Positions 29,599 through 39,002 of a DNA stretch of 64,000 nucleotides are shown one piece after another. The stretch comes from Pycnococcus provasolii (taxonomy: Eukaryota; Chlorophyta; Pseudoscourfieldiophyceae; Pseudoscourfieldiales; Pycnococcaceae). Numbering within the stretch: the stretch's first letter is position 1; every line of letters begins with the position of its first letter. A program made the translations under genes and the position numbers. A model generated the notes under the pieces. The model was not told where the DNA came from. It made no database searches and was given only the letters and a program-made list of their open reading frames with translations. The stretch spans positions 186,001 through 250,000 of the forward strand of contig OW568891.1 of assembly GCA_938743325.2 (NCBI GenBank). Direction: 5' to 3'.

Positions 29599-30838
29599 CT
29601 TCGATGCTAAGGATGTGCACGAAGCATATCCGCGCGAGGCGTGCTTGCACATTCGCTCCACCGCGGCAGGCGCGCGCCATGGCGTCGCGCACGACGCGCC
29701 AGACGGGTTGGTGCGATGCCCACAATGCGGCATCTAACTCGACGCCCGTGGGATCGTCTTCGTCAGATAGTGCGCGCCTTGCGGAGGATACGACGCCTCT
29801 TCCTTCGCCCGCCTCGTCTTCGGCGGTGATCACGAAGACGACGTCGCACGTGCGCAGAAGGTTTGCCACCTGCTGCACGTCTTTTCGATAGCAAGCCGCG
29901 AGCGCCTCACCGATATCTGAGGTTGAGTTTTCGCTGGTTGAAGTTGTCATTTGTTTGCGCGAATTTCTGTCTTGCCTTGCTGATCTCGGCTTCGGCGTCG
30001 GTTGTGTTGTCGTCGTCGCCTGAGCGAGCACGGCGGCGGGGTCGCATATGGGCGCGGCGTTCAAGAGGAGCCACCTTCTCTGCGCGTCGAATCTCGCGTC
30101 AGCTTGTATTTTTTCGTTGATTTTCAGCTCTTGCATGTGCGCCTTGAGCATGTCAGCCGCCGACGTATCTTTCCCGGACGACGACGCGGGTAGAGACGCG
30201 AAGTCGGCCAAGCGCGTGAGCAGGCTTTGCGACCACCCTGCTAACAGGTTGTAGGAGGGAGGTGCAATTGCGCATACCACGCGTCGCACACGCGCACTCA
30301 ACGGTGAAGAAGAGACCAAAGATGTGTGCTGGCTGCTTGATGTCGTGTTGGCTGCCTGCACGTTTGTACTAGTTGCCTGATGTTTATCTCCAGAGGTATT
30401 GTGGGCCCCATGATGTGCGAGCGACCCGCCTAAGGTCCCAGAAGCTTCCCGTGATGACGACGACGACGACCCGTGACCAGCCAAACCAGACCCGTGACCA
30501 GCCAAACCAGAACCCGTGACGGATGAACCCCCAGCCAAACCACCAGATGGAGCAGATGAAGGAGCAGATGGTGCAGATGATGGTGATGACAACAACGATG
30601 AGGAAGATGAGCGCGCATTCCCAAAACAAACTTCCATAGAGAGGCCAGGTGTAGGTGTAGTGTTGAGAGGGACGCGAAAAGATGATGATGATGAAGGTAA
30701 AGGTAAAGAAGGTGGCGGCATCGATCGGCTTGGAGGAGGAGGCGGCGGGTTGGCGGACATCTTCCGCGAGTGAAGTGCGGCGAAGAATCGTAGCACGGTG
30801 GTTGGAAATCGAAAGAAACAGTCGACCGGAATCGCCAT
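29321..30838 (-). CDS. Hypothetical protein with Pro/Ser-rich N-terminus and Asp run
   Basis: 505 residues from the ATG at 30838. The first ~170 residues are Pro/Ser/Gly-rich with SGLAGHGSGLAGHGS repeats. The middle is globular: RVRRVVCAIAPPSYNLLAGW, SLLTRLADFASLP, ADMLKAHMQELKINEKIQAD, ALAACYRKDVQQVANLLRTC, DVVFVITAEDEAGEGRG and QPVWRVVRDAMARACRG. A run of 11 Asp (GTC repeat, 29566-29598) precedes the C-terminal ~80 residues. The degenerate telomere-like words GGGGTTTAGGGG lie just upstream (30868-30905). No family recognised. Confidence 0.5.
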
Positions 30839-30938
30839 AGGGGAAAACCCGGGGAGGTCACGATAGACCGGGGTTTAGGGGTTCCATGTGGTTCGGGGTT
30901 CTGGTTCGGGGTTTCCGTTTCAAGGGGAGGGGGCCAAT

Positions 30939-31186
30939 GAGGGGGGGATAATGGTCAGATGATCACAGTGGTAGTGGTGCAAGACCAACACCGGGTCCCC
31001 AGAATAACGGGAAAATTACTACCGAAAATTTACTGGTGCATTTACTGGTGCAGACTAAATTCACGGTACAAGAGTTGGGTTTTTCTGGGAAGCACGACCT
31101 GAGTGCCCGTACTCTCGTACCGGTTTGGGTGAAGGGCCGACCTATCGCCCCGTTGTTCCCCGCCGACCTAACGCCCCGTTGTGGAG
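30939..31186 (+). repeat. Left 248-bp terminal inverted repeat
   Basis: Reverse-complement identical to 36058-36305. The subterminal part contains paired words CCGACCTATCGCCCCGTTGT and CCGACCTAACGCCCCGTTGT, candidate transposase sites, which recur in all related ends in the window. Confidence 0.95.
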
Positions 31187-31274
31187 GGTTCAGGGTTCCT
31201 CCTGGAGGCGGCGAAAAAACGACTGCCTCAAGCAAGGCCATCTCAGATCATCGCCATCACCACCGCGGCGGTCA

Positions 31275-31590
31275 GGCCAGCCTTAAGGCGCGGCCAGCAG
31301 GACGAGCAGCAGCAGCAGGGCAGCAGGAGCAACTGCAGGGACGCAGTGTCAAGGCCAGCCTTAAGGCGCGGCCAGCAGGACGAGCAGCAGCAGCAGGGCA
31401 GCAGGAGCAACTGCAGGGACGCAGTGTCAAGGCCAGCCTTAAGGCGCGGCCAGCAGGACGAGCAGCAGCAGCAGGGCAGCAGGGTCAAGGCCAGCCTTAA
31501 GGCGCGGCCAGCAGGACGAGCAGCAGCAGCAGGGCAGCAGGGTCAAGGCCAGCCTTAAGGCGCGGCCAGCAGGACGAGCAGCAGCAGGGC
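31275..31590 (+). repeat. Minisatellite inside the transposon (78/78/58/58-bp units)
   Basis: Five copies of a GGCCAGCCTTAAGGCGCGGC-headed unit start at 31275, 31353, 31431, 31489 and 31547. The last units lack a 20-bp part. It lies between the left TIR and the first ORF. Confidence 0.9.
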
Positions 31591-31593
31591 AGG

Positions 31594-32268
31594 ATGGCAG
31601 GGTTCCCATGTCACGGGCTACGCGCCCTTAGCACGGTGCTCGCGTCGGCGGATACGCACGCCGCCCTAGAGAAGAAAGCGGGAAGCCTGATGGTCAGCCT
31701 CACGGGAAGGCGAGACGCGAAACGCCTTCAAGCGATCGTCGCAAACTTGTACGTCAGAGATGGCGTCGTCTACGCCCGCTCTGACGTACAAGTTCATGAG
31801 CAACTCGTCGTGCCTAAGGAGGTGTCGTTGTTCGTTGTGTGTATGGCTGCTGTAACTATCACAGTAAACACACTTAAAAAGACGACACGCACGAAACACA
31901 ACGCCCTGTTCAGCTCCCAGGCCGTTGTGCAACTCCTTGCCAAGCACGGCTTCTACGCCGGCGTGAAGAAGTCCGGCAATCTTGGCGTAGAGCAAGTCTC
32001 CCCCCTCATAGATGCTTTCCAAGACAGAATCGACGACTTGCTCGACGCCACAGTTGTGGCGCACAAGGCGTTGCCCACTGGCAATGACGTGTGTGCCCAA
32101 GTTAAGGCCGTCTATGACGTGCTCACTAGCATTGGTTGGCGTGATTTGCCTACCAATCCTGATGTAACACGTGCCTTTTTAAAATCTGAGCGTGACGTCC
32201 TCTTCGGTCCGCCCGGCGATGCTGGACGACGTTTCGTGTTCAGCACCGACTCAGGGATCATGGTGTGA
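31594..32268 (+). CDS. Transposon ORF1, unknown; probably N-terminal part of the ORF2 protein
   Basis: 224 residues from the ATG at 31594. Contains AKRLQAIVANLYVRDGVVYA-like sequence (SLTGRRDAKRLQAIVANLYV) and helices later (LLAKHGFYAGVKKSGNLGVE). No known fold seen. Its stop overlaps the beginning of ORF2's open frame by four bases (32265-32268), and the ORF2 frame has no ATG until 32283. The two may be expressed as one protein through a short intron or a frameshift, or be separate. A SWIM finger lies just inside ORF2, so ORF1 could represent the region preceding it in MULE transposases, but catalytic acids cannot be assigned. Confidence 0.6.
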   Translation: MAGFPCHGLRALSTVLASADTHAALEKKAGSLMVSLTGRRDAKRLQAIVANLYVRDGVVYARSDVQVHEQLVVPKEVSLFVVCMAAVTITVNTLKKTTRTKHNALFSSQAVVQLLAKHGFYAGVKKSGNLGVEQVSPLIDAFQDRIDDLLDATVVAHKALPTGNDVCAQVKAVYDVLTSIGWRDLPTNPDVTRAFLKSERDVLFGPPGDAGRRFVFSTDSGIMV

Positions 32269-32282
32269 AGGCAATTTCAGAG

Positions 32283-34934
32283 ATGAAGTTGTCCTCCGAA
32301 CAGAACCCGTTCATGAAACGAGCGCTTGTCGCCTCCTCCCGTACACTTCGCCTCACGCGTGGACGCGGTGAAGCTGACGCGGACGTGGGCGAAGACCTGT
32401 GGTGGGATGCGTGGTGCAATGCCGTAGATGGCAATCAAGAAGAGCACACTGTACACTTGTGGTGTAACATATGCTCTTGCGGAAATACCTTTTGCGCACA
32501 CCTCATGTTAGCCCGGAAACGCCACGAAGACATGTTTCACAGGGTTCAGGTGTGGGATGACGACATGTTGTCCTTGTACAAGGGACAAGCACACAGGGAT
32601 GGTGGTGCTGACACATGGACGGAACTCGACGAGGCCGGGTTCGAATATGGTCCATGTAACTCTCCAAGCGAGGAACCCCTTGCACCATTCCAAAGCCATG
32701 TGCCCGCTTCACCCGACATGCGTCAGTCCTTAGAGGAAGCGTCCATGTGCGCGTACGCGGTGTCGCTCTCTTTGGCCAAGATGGCGAACGGAGAGTGTGA
32801 CACTGTCACGCCGAAGGCAGCGGCGGATTACCGAGATAGGTTGTTTGCTATGTTGTCATCCATACGAAACGTCGAACGTGGCGTCGTAGGAGTCCGAGCC
32901 CAGTCAGAGCACTGGATGACTCGGAGCGTCACGGCGTCCGAAGTGCAAATGTCGAACGCCGCAGCACGTGACGTGCACTCGTCTGATTTTCACGAAATCA
33001 TGCGAAGTGCTTTGAGCTCCGGCGCGCATGCTCGGTTGTTCACATTCATGAAAGGAGTTGTAGGGCCCACGGCGACGCCGTCGGCGACGCAAACTCAGGC
33101 GTCACCGTGTCAGAACTTGGTCAACGCAGCAATGCAAGCCATCGCCGAGTTGCCGTCTGAAACGGTGACGCCGAGTCCACCTGTGGCGGCGAGGCGGGCG
33201 AGCAAAGGCAAGGAGAAGGCCTTGTCTCAGACGGAGGAGCACGTGTTGCCATCTCAGGTCTTGCCGTCTCCAACGGAGACGGGAAGTCAACCCGCGACGA
33301 GGAAGTCCTTGCACGTGACATTCACGCAAGAGTCGGACGTGCACATCGCACCCACACCGGAAGAGTGTAAACGCCATTTCCTTGCGGTTCTTCGCAGAGA
33401 TGCTTTCGACGAGCTTGTGTATGTAACTGAAGAGGAATTTAACAAGTTCTCGGTGCATACGAAGGAGTGGTACGACACCCAGGTGTTGAAAGCGAACATT
33501 TTGGAATGTGGAATTAAGGACATCGTAAGTGGACACCACCTGTGGACCCTCAAGCCTGGAGGATGGCTTAAGGATAGCATTGTAACGTATATGTTATATT
33601 GCGTTCTTGCAAGCGTGAAAGTCCCACACGAGCGTGATGAGAAGGGTGTGTTTAGGCCCAACACACTCGTCCACATGCACTGTGCTTTATTGTCCGACAC
33701 GAACCAGTCTTTCGACAATAAAAAAAAACTTAAGGACAAGATGAACAAGGCGAAACGGTGGCTATGTGTTGTATGTAACGATGTGCACTATAGTCTAGTT
33801 TCCGTTAACTGTGAGAGTGGTGCTATTCAGCACTATGACAGTTGCCCTGGTCTGCACACAAGTGAAACGGTGCTTACATTTTGTAAGACAATGTTCGGAC
33901 GTCGATTCCGAGACATGTCTTATGAAGTAGTAGAGTGTCCGAAACAAAACAATGGCTTCGACTGCGCGTTATACACTGCGTTGAACGTTGAAGCGGTTCT
34001 ACTCGACGTTAGCCCTAATGTTGTCACGCAGCGTCGAGTGAACGAGTTGAGGAAAAGCACACGAGTGAAGCTCAAAGATTGTTTCCTAGGTCAAGAGCAA
34101 GACTGGTGGGTAGAGGAGGAAGACGACGATGAAGTTGCCGCGAAAATTGAGGAACTTCACACAGTTGGACACGTCCTCGTGCATGTCATGAGCGACGCCG
34201 ACGCGTGGAAAATCCACCACGCGTTGGTGACAACACTCGCGAACAACACGTTGGTGGCGTGGGATGGAATCTTCGACAACGTTGTTGCGCAAGATGCGCA
34301 AGATGGGCAAGAAACCTTTGAGCGTGACATGATAAACGTGAATGACGCTTTCACAAATCATGTATCAGGAGGCGAAGATCTATTACAACGTATCGAAAGT
34401 TACCACAATCGTGTAGATAGGTACATGGGTGGTAGGACGTGCCCAGAAGGAGCCGTGCTCTTGCGGTCGTGTCCCGAGCGCGCAGGAAATAATGCGCGTA
34501 CGGGCTTGCCCAACTTCAAGAAAGGTCCATGTCAAGCCCCGCACGTGGACTACACGGACGTATATGAAGACGTAGCGGACGACGATGTTCCGCTTGTCGT
34601 CATCATAGCGATACAAGAAGGCACCAAGGTGAGGATCTGGCCAGAGTCAACGAAGGGGAAAGGCATATGGATTGCGAAAAAAAAAAAGAATGAGAACCTA
34701 ACAAAAGGACTGTTGGACTACGTGGACGTGCACATTCCCGTCGGGTACGCATTCATCATGCGCGGGGACCTCGTGCACGCCGGCGTAGGATACGACATCG
34801 TGCAGCTCAGGTTGCACAAGGAGTACAAGCACCACAGTAAGAAAAAAGGGGTATGTAAGAAGTACAACCCACAAACTGCGTTATGGCATCCCGAATTGTT
34901 CAAGGAGCTATACAAATCCGGCAAGATAACGTGA
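32283..34934 (+). CDS. Transposon ORF2: SWIM zinc finger + Ulp1-like cysteine protease + 2OG-Fe(II) dioxygenase
   Basis: The frame is open from 32265, and residues are numbered from that codon. A SWIM motif CxCx4CxH (ICSCGNTFCAHLMLARKRH; C70, C72, C77, H79) is followed by a low-complexity linker. A Ulp1/C48-type protease runs from HLWTLKPGGWLKDSIVTYML to NNGFDCALYT, with H508 (DVHYSLVSVN), D525 (QHYDSC), Q561 and C567 in the right order and spacing. The C-terminal ~150 residues form a double-stranded beta-helix dioxygenase: H760xD762 (APHVDY), VVIIAIQEGTKVRIW, then H838 (GDLVHAGVGYD) and R849 ten residues further (LRLH). All catalytic residues are present. SUMO-protease genes are known in plant MULEs, but fusion with a dioxygenase is unusual. 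A role in host-silencing escape or base oxidation is inference. Confidence 0.82.
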   Translation: MKLSSEQNPFMKRALVASSRTLRLTRGRGEADADVGEDLWWDAWCNAVDGNQEEHTVHLWCNICSCGNTFCAHLMLARKRHEDMFHRVQVWDDDMLSLYKGQAHRDGGADTWTELDEAGFEYGPCNSPSEEPLAPFQSHVPASPDMRQSLEEASMCAYAVSLSLAKMANGECDTVTPKAAADYRDRLFAMLSSIRNVERGVVGVRAQSEHWMTRSVTASEVQMSNAAARDVHSSDFHEIMRSALSSGAHARLFTFMKGVVGPTATPSATQTQASPCQNLVNAAMQAIAELPSETVTPSPPVAARRASKGKEKALSQTEEHVLPSQVLPSPTETGSQPATRKSLHVTFTQESDVHIAPTPEECKRHFLAVLRRDAFDELVYVTEEEFNKFSVHTKEWYDTQVLKANILECGIKDIVSGHHLWTLKPGGWLKDSIVTYMLYCVLASVKVPHERDEKGVFRPNTLVHMHCALLSDTNQSFDNKKKLKDKMNKAKRWLCVVCNDVHYSLVSVNCESGAIQHYDSCPGLHTSETVLTFCKTMFGRRFRDMSYEVVECPKQNNGFDCALYTALNVEAVLLDVSPNVVTQRRVNELRKSTRVKLKDCFLGQEQDWWVEEEDDDEVAAKIEELHTVGHVLVHVMSDADAWKIHHALVTTLANNTLVAWDGIFDNVVAQDAQDGQETFERDMINVNDAFTNHVSGGEDLLQRIESYHNRVDRYMGGRTCPEGAVLLRSCPERAGNNARTGLPNFKKGPCQAPHVDYTDVYEDVADDDVPLVVIIAIQEGTKVRIWPESTKGKGIWIAKKKKNENLTKGLLDYVDVHIPVGYAFIMRGDLVHAGVGYDIVQLRLHKEYKHHSKKKGVCKKYNPQTALWHPELFKELYKSGKIT

Positions 34935-35022
34935 GAAACTGTGAGGGAGAGGGGGCAGGTGAAAAGGGAAGGGGGTGTTAATCAAAAGAAAATTGAAAAC
35001 CAAGGCAAATCATTTAAAATCA

Positions 35023-35518
35023 TCATTTAAACCAACTCCTACACCCCACCGTGTTGCCCAAGGCACCCTGCTGCTGGCGGCGACGCCGCATCTTCCGGCT
35101 TTGGTTCCGCCGTTGCTTCTCTTCTGGTGTGCGCCCGTTGTCGTTGACGTTGACATTCACGCTGAGGTTGTTTGTGTTATGGTAGCGGTCGCGGTCGCGG
35201 TCGCGGTCGCGGTCGCGGTCGCGGTCGCCGTCGCCGTCGCGGTAGCGGTCGCGGTCGCGACCGCGGTCGCGGTCGCCGTCGCCGTCGCGGTAGCGGTCGC
35301 GGTCACGGTAGCGGTCGCGGTAGCGGTCACGGTCGCGGTCGCCGTCGCGGTAGCGGTCGCGGTCGCGGCTGGGCAGTGGCGAGAGCGGCGGGAGCGGCTG
35401 AGCGCCACCGTCGTCGTCCTCGTCTCCGTAAAAGAAGAACGGCGGCGCTTCCGCAGCCGCCTCCACATCCAGTTCCGCCATGTCCGCCTCCCTCCTCGCC
35501 TCTGCTTCCGCCCGAGTC

Positions 35519-35553
<35 letters not shown>

Positions 35554-35979
35554 TTCCTTGGCGGCGGCTTGCCCCTGCTGGGTGAGCTCGTGCTCGAAAA
35601 CACGGCCCACCCATAGTTTTTTGCACGTACGGCATCGTGGTTTAGTATAAAAGTTCATCGTACCGCAGGATCCCCACACACAACCAAAGAAGGGTTGCGG
35701 CTCGGTGCCGTCCCTTAGGCGGCCGCAACGCCACTGCTCGGAGTCCCTTGCGGCTTTGGCGGCGTCCCTTGCGGCGGCGGCGGCTTTGGCGGCGACGGCG
35801 GCGGCCTCGGCCTCGGCCCTGCCGGCGACGAGGAGTCCGGTCACGGACTCCCCCACCTTAGCCTTGTGCGGTATACGGAACGGTTTCTCCTGCACCTCCG
35901 ACGACTTGCGTTGCTCGGCGTTGCTTGCCGAGTCGTCGGAGCCAGGGCTCGAGCTCCGACACCGGTCCTTGCCCTTCAT
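35023..35979 (-). CDS. RanBP2-type zinc finger protein with Arg-Asp repeats (transposon cargo)
   Basis: 318 residues from the ATG at 35979, near the right TIR and reading inward. An Ala/Glu/Arg-rich helix precedes a RanBP2-type finger with the pattern C-x4-C-x3-N-x6-C-x2-C (GCVWGSCGTMNFYTKPRCRT then C). Next come a run of Ala, an acidic patch, and about 25 RD/RY dipeptides (SRDRDRYRDGDRDRDRYRDR) made by a CGGTCG microsatellite. The C-terminus is basic (KMRRRRQQQ). RD-rich tails and RanBP2 fingers both occur in splicing factors. A host RanBP2-finger gene sits at 13976, so this could be captured host cargo or a normal element gene. Confidence 0.65.
35185..35372 (+). repeat. GC-rich (GGTCGC)n microsatellite
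   Basis: Hexamer array with GGTAGC, GCCGTC and GGTCAC variants, coding for the Arg-Asp/Arg-Tyr tail on the minus strand. Confidence 0.9.
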
Positions 35980-36057
35980 CTGTTCCTGCTGGTGATGGCG
36001 ATGGCGGAGATGGCCTTGCTTGAGGCAGTCGTTTTTTCGCCACCTCCAGGAGGACCT

Positions 36058-36305
36058 CTCCACAACGGGGCGTTAGGTCGGCGGGGAACAACGGGGCGAT
36101 AGGTCGGCCCTTCACCCAAACCGGTACGAGAGTACGGGCACTCAGGTCGTGCTTCCCAGAAAAACCCAACTCTTGTACCGTGAATTTAGTCTGCACCAGT
36201 AAATGCACCAGTAAATTTTCGGTAGTAATTTTCCCGTTATTCTGGGGACCCGGTGTTGGTCTTGCACCACTACCACTGTGATCATCTGACCATTATCCCC
36301 CCCTC
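36058..36305 (-). repeat. Right 248-bp terminal inverted repeat
   Basis: Exact reverse complement of 30939-31186, followed by the right copy of the 9-bp target duplication. Confidence 0.95.
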
Positions 36306-36493
36306 GGGGCCAATCATGATCTTGTGATTGGGGGTTGGCATGTTGAGTGGGGCCTTAAAGCGCGTTGTCGAGGCTCGTCCTCCCACAGTGTCCCCTCGTC
36401 CTCGCACCTCAAAAGGAGGCCCTTAAATTATTATTTTCACAGTTCACTTCGTCGTGTACACGTCACTCTGTTTCTATAACTATATAAAATATC

Positions 36494-37291
36494 ATGACAC
36501 CTACCTGTCTTAATACAAGTCGTGTGGTGGTACCCTTGGTTTTAGCACGTTTGATTTACCTTGTCATTTTAATTCTTCTGTTTAGTCTATTGAACCTCTG
36601 GAAATGGTTCCCGCGTGAAACCGCGTCTGCACCTTCTGGAGCGAAATCTACGTTGTGGTCGTTTAACCTCCACATGTGCTTCATGATTCTCGCGTGGACG
36701 GTTTTCGCTACCGAAGGTGTCCTCGCATATGCCACCTGGGAACGCTCATCTTTTATCTGCGGCCAACCCACGAGACACAGCCGAGTCAAAGTCCTTCACG
36801 CATCTTTGAACTTTATCTGCGCCGTCATGACGGCGATGGGACTACTTGCGATATTTCAAAATCATGCAGTCAAGGAGATTCCGCCGCTATACAGCGCACA
36901 CTCGTGGTTGGGAATCATCACAGCGAGCCTGACTTTCATAGCGGCGCTCGCAGGAACCGTCTTCTTCCTCTTGGCGAAAAAGTTGGGCATCTCCAAGGAT
37001 GTGCGCGCGAGGGTCGCACCTTGGCACCGCCTCGTTGGTCTTTTGGCATACTTTCTCGGATTAGCCACCTGCAGTCTTGGCATTCAGGAGAAGCAGGGCT
37101 TCATCACGTGCGCTAGCGGGCGCGCATACTGCTTATCCAAGACGCTTTTGACCATCCTTGTCATTTTGGTGTACGCTTTGGGCGCGTGCGTTGCGTACGT
37201 GCTCAGCACACAGTCGGACAGAGTTACGGCCGGCCAATTGGAACGCGAGATTGACATATTCGAAGACGCGAGCGAGGGACTCTTACCCTAA
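36494..37291 (+). CDS. Cytochrome b561-family transmembrane ferrireductase
   Basis: 265 residues from the ATG at 36494 with six hydrophobic helices. The four heme-ligand histidines are at the expected places: NLHMCFMILAW, VKVLHASLNFICAV, YSAHSWLGIITAS and APWHRLVGLLAYFLG. Cytochrome b561 proteins pass electrons from ascorbate across endomembranes, often reducing Fe3+ or monodehydroascorbate. The C-terminus is short and cytosolic (DIFEDASEGLLP). The gene starts 180 bp outside the transposon's right end, so its upstream promoter region is probably interrupted or rebuilt by that insertion. Confidence 0.9.
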   Translation: MTPTCLNTSRVVVPLVLARLIYLVILILLFSLLNLWKWFPRETASAPSGAKSTLWSFNLHMCFMILAWTVFATEGVLAYATWERSSFICGQPTRHSRVKVLHASLNFICAVMTAMGLLAIFQNHAVKEIPPLYSAHSWLGIITASLTFIAALAGTVFFLLAKKLGISKDVRARVAPWHRLVGLLAYFLGLATCSLGIQEKQGFITCASGRAYCLSKTLLTILVILVYALGACVAYVLSTQSDRVTAGQLEREIDIFEDASEGLLP

Positions 37292-37740
37292 AAAGGGACT
37301 TAACAAACAAAACAAACTATGTAATATTCACAGACACACACAGATTCAACACACACGTTAACCTTAAGAAGTAGTTGTATATATTCCTTACCAACAACAA
37401 AAGACGTGTACAAGTACCTGTTAAGGCCAAAGGGACCCATTGGAGAGGAGGTAACCTTAGAGGACGTTGTCATGAGAGGACGTTGTTGTGACATGATTTA
37501 AAAACTTAAAATATGCCCTTGGGAGAGAAAGAAGCGATTTTGATTCGGGGTTAGGAGGAGGGGGTTAGGGGTTTCGGGGTTTAGGGGTTTCAAGGGGTGT
37601 GTGCGCGCGTGTCCCTTTGCGTCGTCCCCCTCACCTTTATTGTCCGTCCATTCACTTCACCATTCCCCGCCCTCCCGTGGGACCCGTGCTGCCCGTGCTT
37701 TTATACACTCCACACTTGTGTGCGTGTGTGTGCTTACTGC
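37292..37740. promoter_or_regulatory. Spacer with degenerate telomere-like array
   Basis: Contains TGTAATATTC just after the cytochrome b561 stop and GGGGTTAGG/GGGTTTAGGGG-type words at 37547-37596, 150-190 nt upstream of the phosphatase start. No gene seen. Confidence 0.6.
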
Positions 37741-38998
37741 ATGCCACTCATAAGCTCGAAGAAGCGTGAGCGCGAGAATCCGTGCTTCATCTGCGGACAC
37801 TACCACCGATACGACTTAGGCGAAATCTGTAAGATATGTGGACACAAGCCGCCGGGACCTGCGGCGTGCTCCGTGGGGGGTGGGGTGGGGGCGAATCCAA
37901 CGTTCGTGGGCAACGCCTTTGTTGACGGCGCCATGAACGCTTCACAGTCCCTAGGGTTCTGTCCAACAGTTCCTTTATCATCGAACGGCAACTCCTCAGG
38001 TGCAGGTGGTGGTCAGTTATTAGCAGCCGCGCACGAAGGCTTGCCAAGCGAAGTCATTCCCAGCTTTCTTTACCTAGGAAGCTACGACCACGCGTCTCGG
38101 AGTGACCTGCTCAAAGCCATGGACGTGCATTACGTTCTTAACGTACGTGTCGCTTGCTTGTGTGTGTTTGAGTTGTATAGGGGTTGGGTGTGACAAAAAC
38201 ATGTGACTTGTTCTTGACGGTCCTGTGATTCTTACTCACGCTGACTCACACGTACCATCACAACACACAAAAAAAAAACGAACAAAACGAACTTACACTC
38301 ATACAACTCTCTAGTGCGTTCCCGGTTGCCAAAACCTATACCGCAACTCGTTCACATATCATACCGCAACCACGAGCTCGCCAATACCGCTCGGAGAGTG
38401 TATTGGGTTCCTCGAATCCGTCAGAAAAGCGAAAGGGCGTGTACTCGTTCACTGCATGTCAGGAATGTCGCGAAGTCCCGCAGTTGTGCTCGCATATCTC
38501 CTGTACCTGTACGGCAGTCGAATAAGGCTGCCCGAGCTGCACAACCACCTGAAAAGCTGCCGTCAGGTGGTGAACCTAAAACCAGTTGACATGGCGGCGG
38601 TGTCACAGTACGAGGAGGCGAGAGAGGCCGCACTGGCGAGCGGTGACGCAACGCAGGCACAGCCTTTCGTTCCCGACAGCTCCATGCCACCGCCGGTGCC
38701 ACTCCCTTCCATGCTCCCCAACGCCGCCGCGATGATGGCACCACTCTCACCACCAGCCTTTGACTTTGCCGCCGCCGCGCCACCACCACCTTCCGTGTCC
38801 ACTGACGCCTTCGCCGCATTCGCTCTACCTACCGCCGCGCCACTACCACCACCACCTGCCGTGTCCGCTGACGCCTTCGCCGCATTCGCTCTACCTACCG
38901 CCGCGCCACTACCACCACCACCTGCCGTGTCCGCTGACGCCTTCGCCGCGTTCGCTCCTCCAACAACGTTCGGAGGCAGTGGGATGGACACGAGCTAA
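37741..38998 (+). CDS. Dual-specificity protein phosphatase with N-terminal zinc-binding motif (two exons)
   Basis: Exons 37741-38142 and 38315-38998 (362 codons) are joined across a GT-AG intron, and the join keeps the frame and restores the phosphatase core. The N-terminus has a CFICGHYHRYDLGEICKICG zinc-ribbon-like motif. The DSP domain runs from PSEVIPSFLYLGSYDHASRS to the P-loop VHCMSGMSRSP, with C181 and R187 of HCxxGxxR intact and an upstream general-acid region near GCQNLYRN that lacks a clear Asp. The C-terminal ~90 residues are tandem (S/A)DAFAAFALPTAAPLPPPPAV units. Likely a MAPK-phosphatase-like regulator. Confidence 0.85.
38143..38314 (+). other. 172-nt intron of the phosphatase gene
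   Basis: Donor AAC|GTACGT and acceptor CTCTCTAG|TGC. The phosphatase reading frame is closed through the intron and resumes exactly at the acceptor. Confidence 0.85.
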
Positions 38999-39002
38999 AC
39001 TA

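Larger units (their letters stand above)
30930..36314 (+). mobile_element. Intact-looking TIR DNA transposon (MULE-like) encoding SWIM/Ulp1/2OG-dioxygenase protein
   Basis: 248-bp terminal inverted repeats (30939-31186 and 36058-36305) are identical base for base and are flanked by a 9-bp direct repeat GGGGCCAAT (30930-30938, 36306-36314). Imperfect inverted similarity continues inward to about 31265/36000. Long TIRs, a 9-bp duplication, a SWIM finger and a Ulp1-like protease are the combination known from Mutator-like elements. Inside are two plus-strand ORFs and one minus-strand RanBP2-finger gene. No clear DDE transposase catalytic core is visible, so it may be non-autonomous or its transposase may be very divergent. 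Identical ends imply very recent insertion. Related ends occur at 51139-55451 and 59373-62253. Confidence 0.9.

Noticed and set aside
35157-35603. Ala/Thr and Arg-rich alternative frames over the GGTCGC microsatellite
   Set aside because: All six frames stay open over the hexamer repeat. Only the Arg-Asp frame is continuous with a zinc finger.
30930-36314. Polinton-like or other virus-like element, because of a protease gene
   Set aside because: The protease is Ulp1-like with MULE-type context. The target duplication is 9 bp, length is 5.4 kb, and no polymerase, integrase, packaging ATPase or capsid gene is seen.
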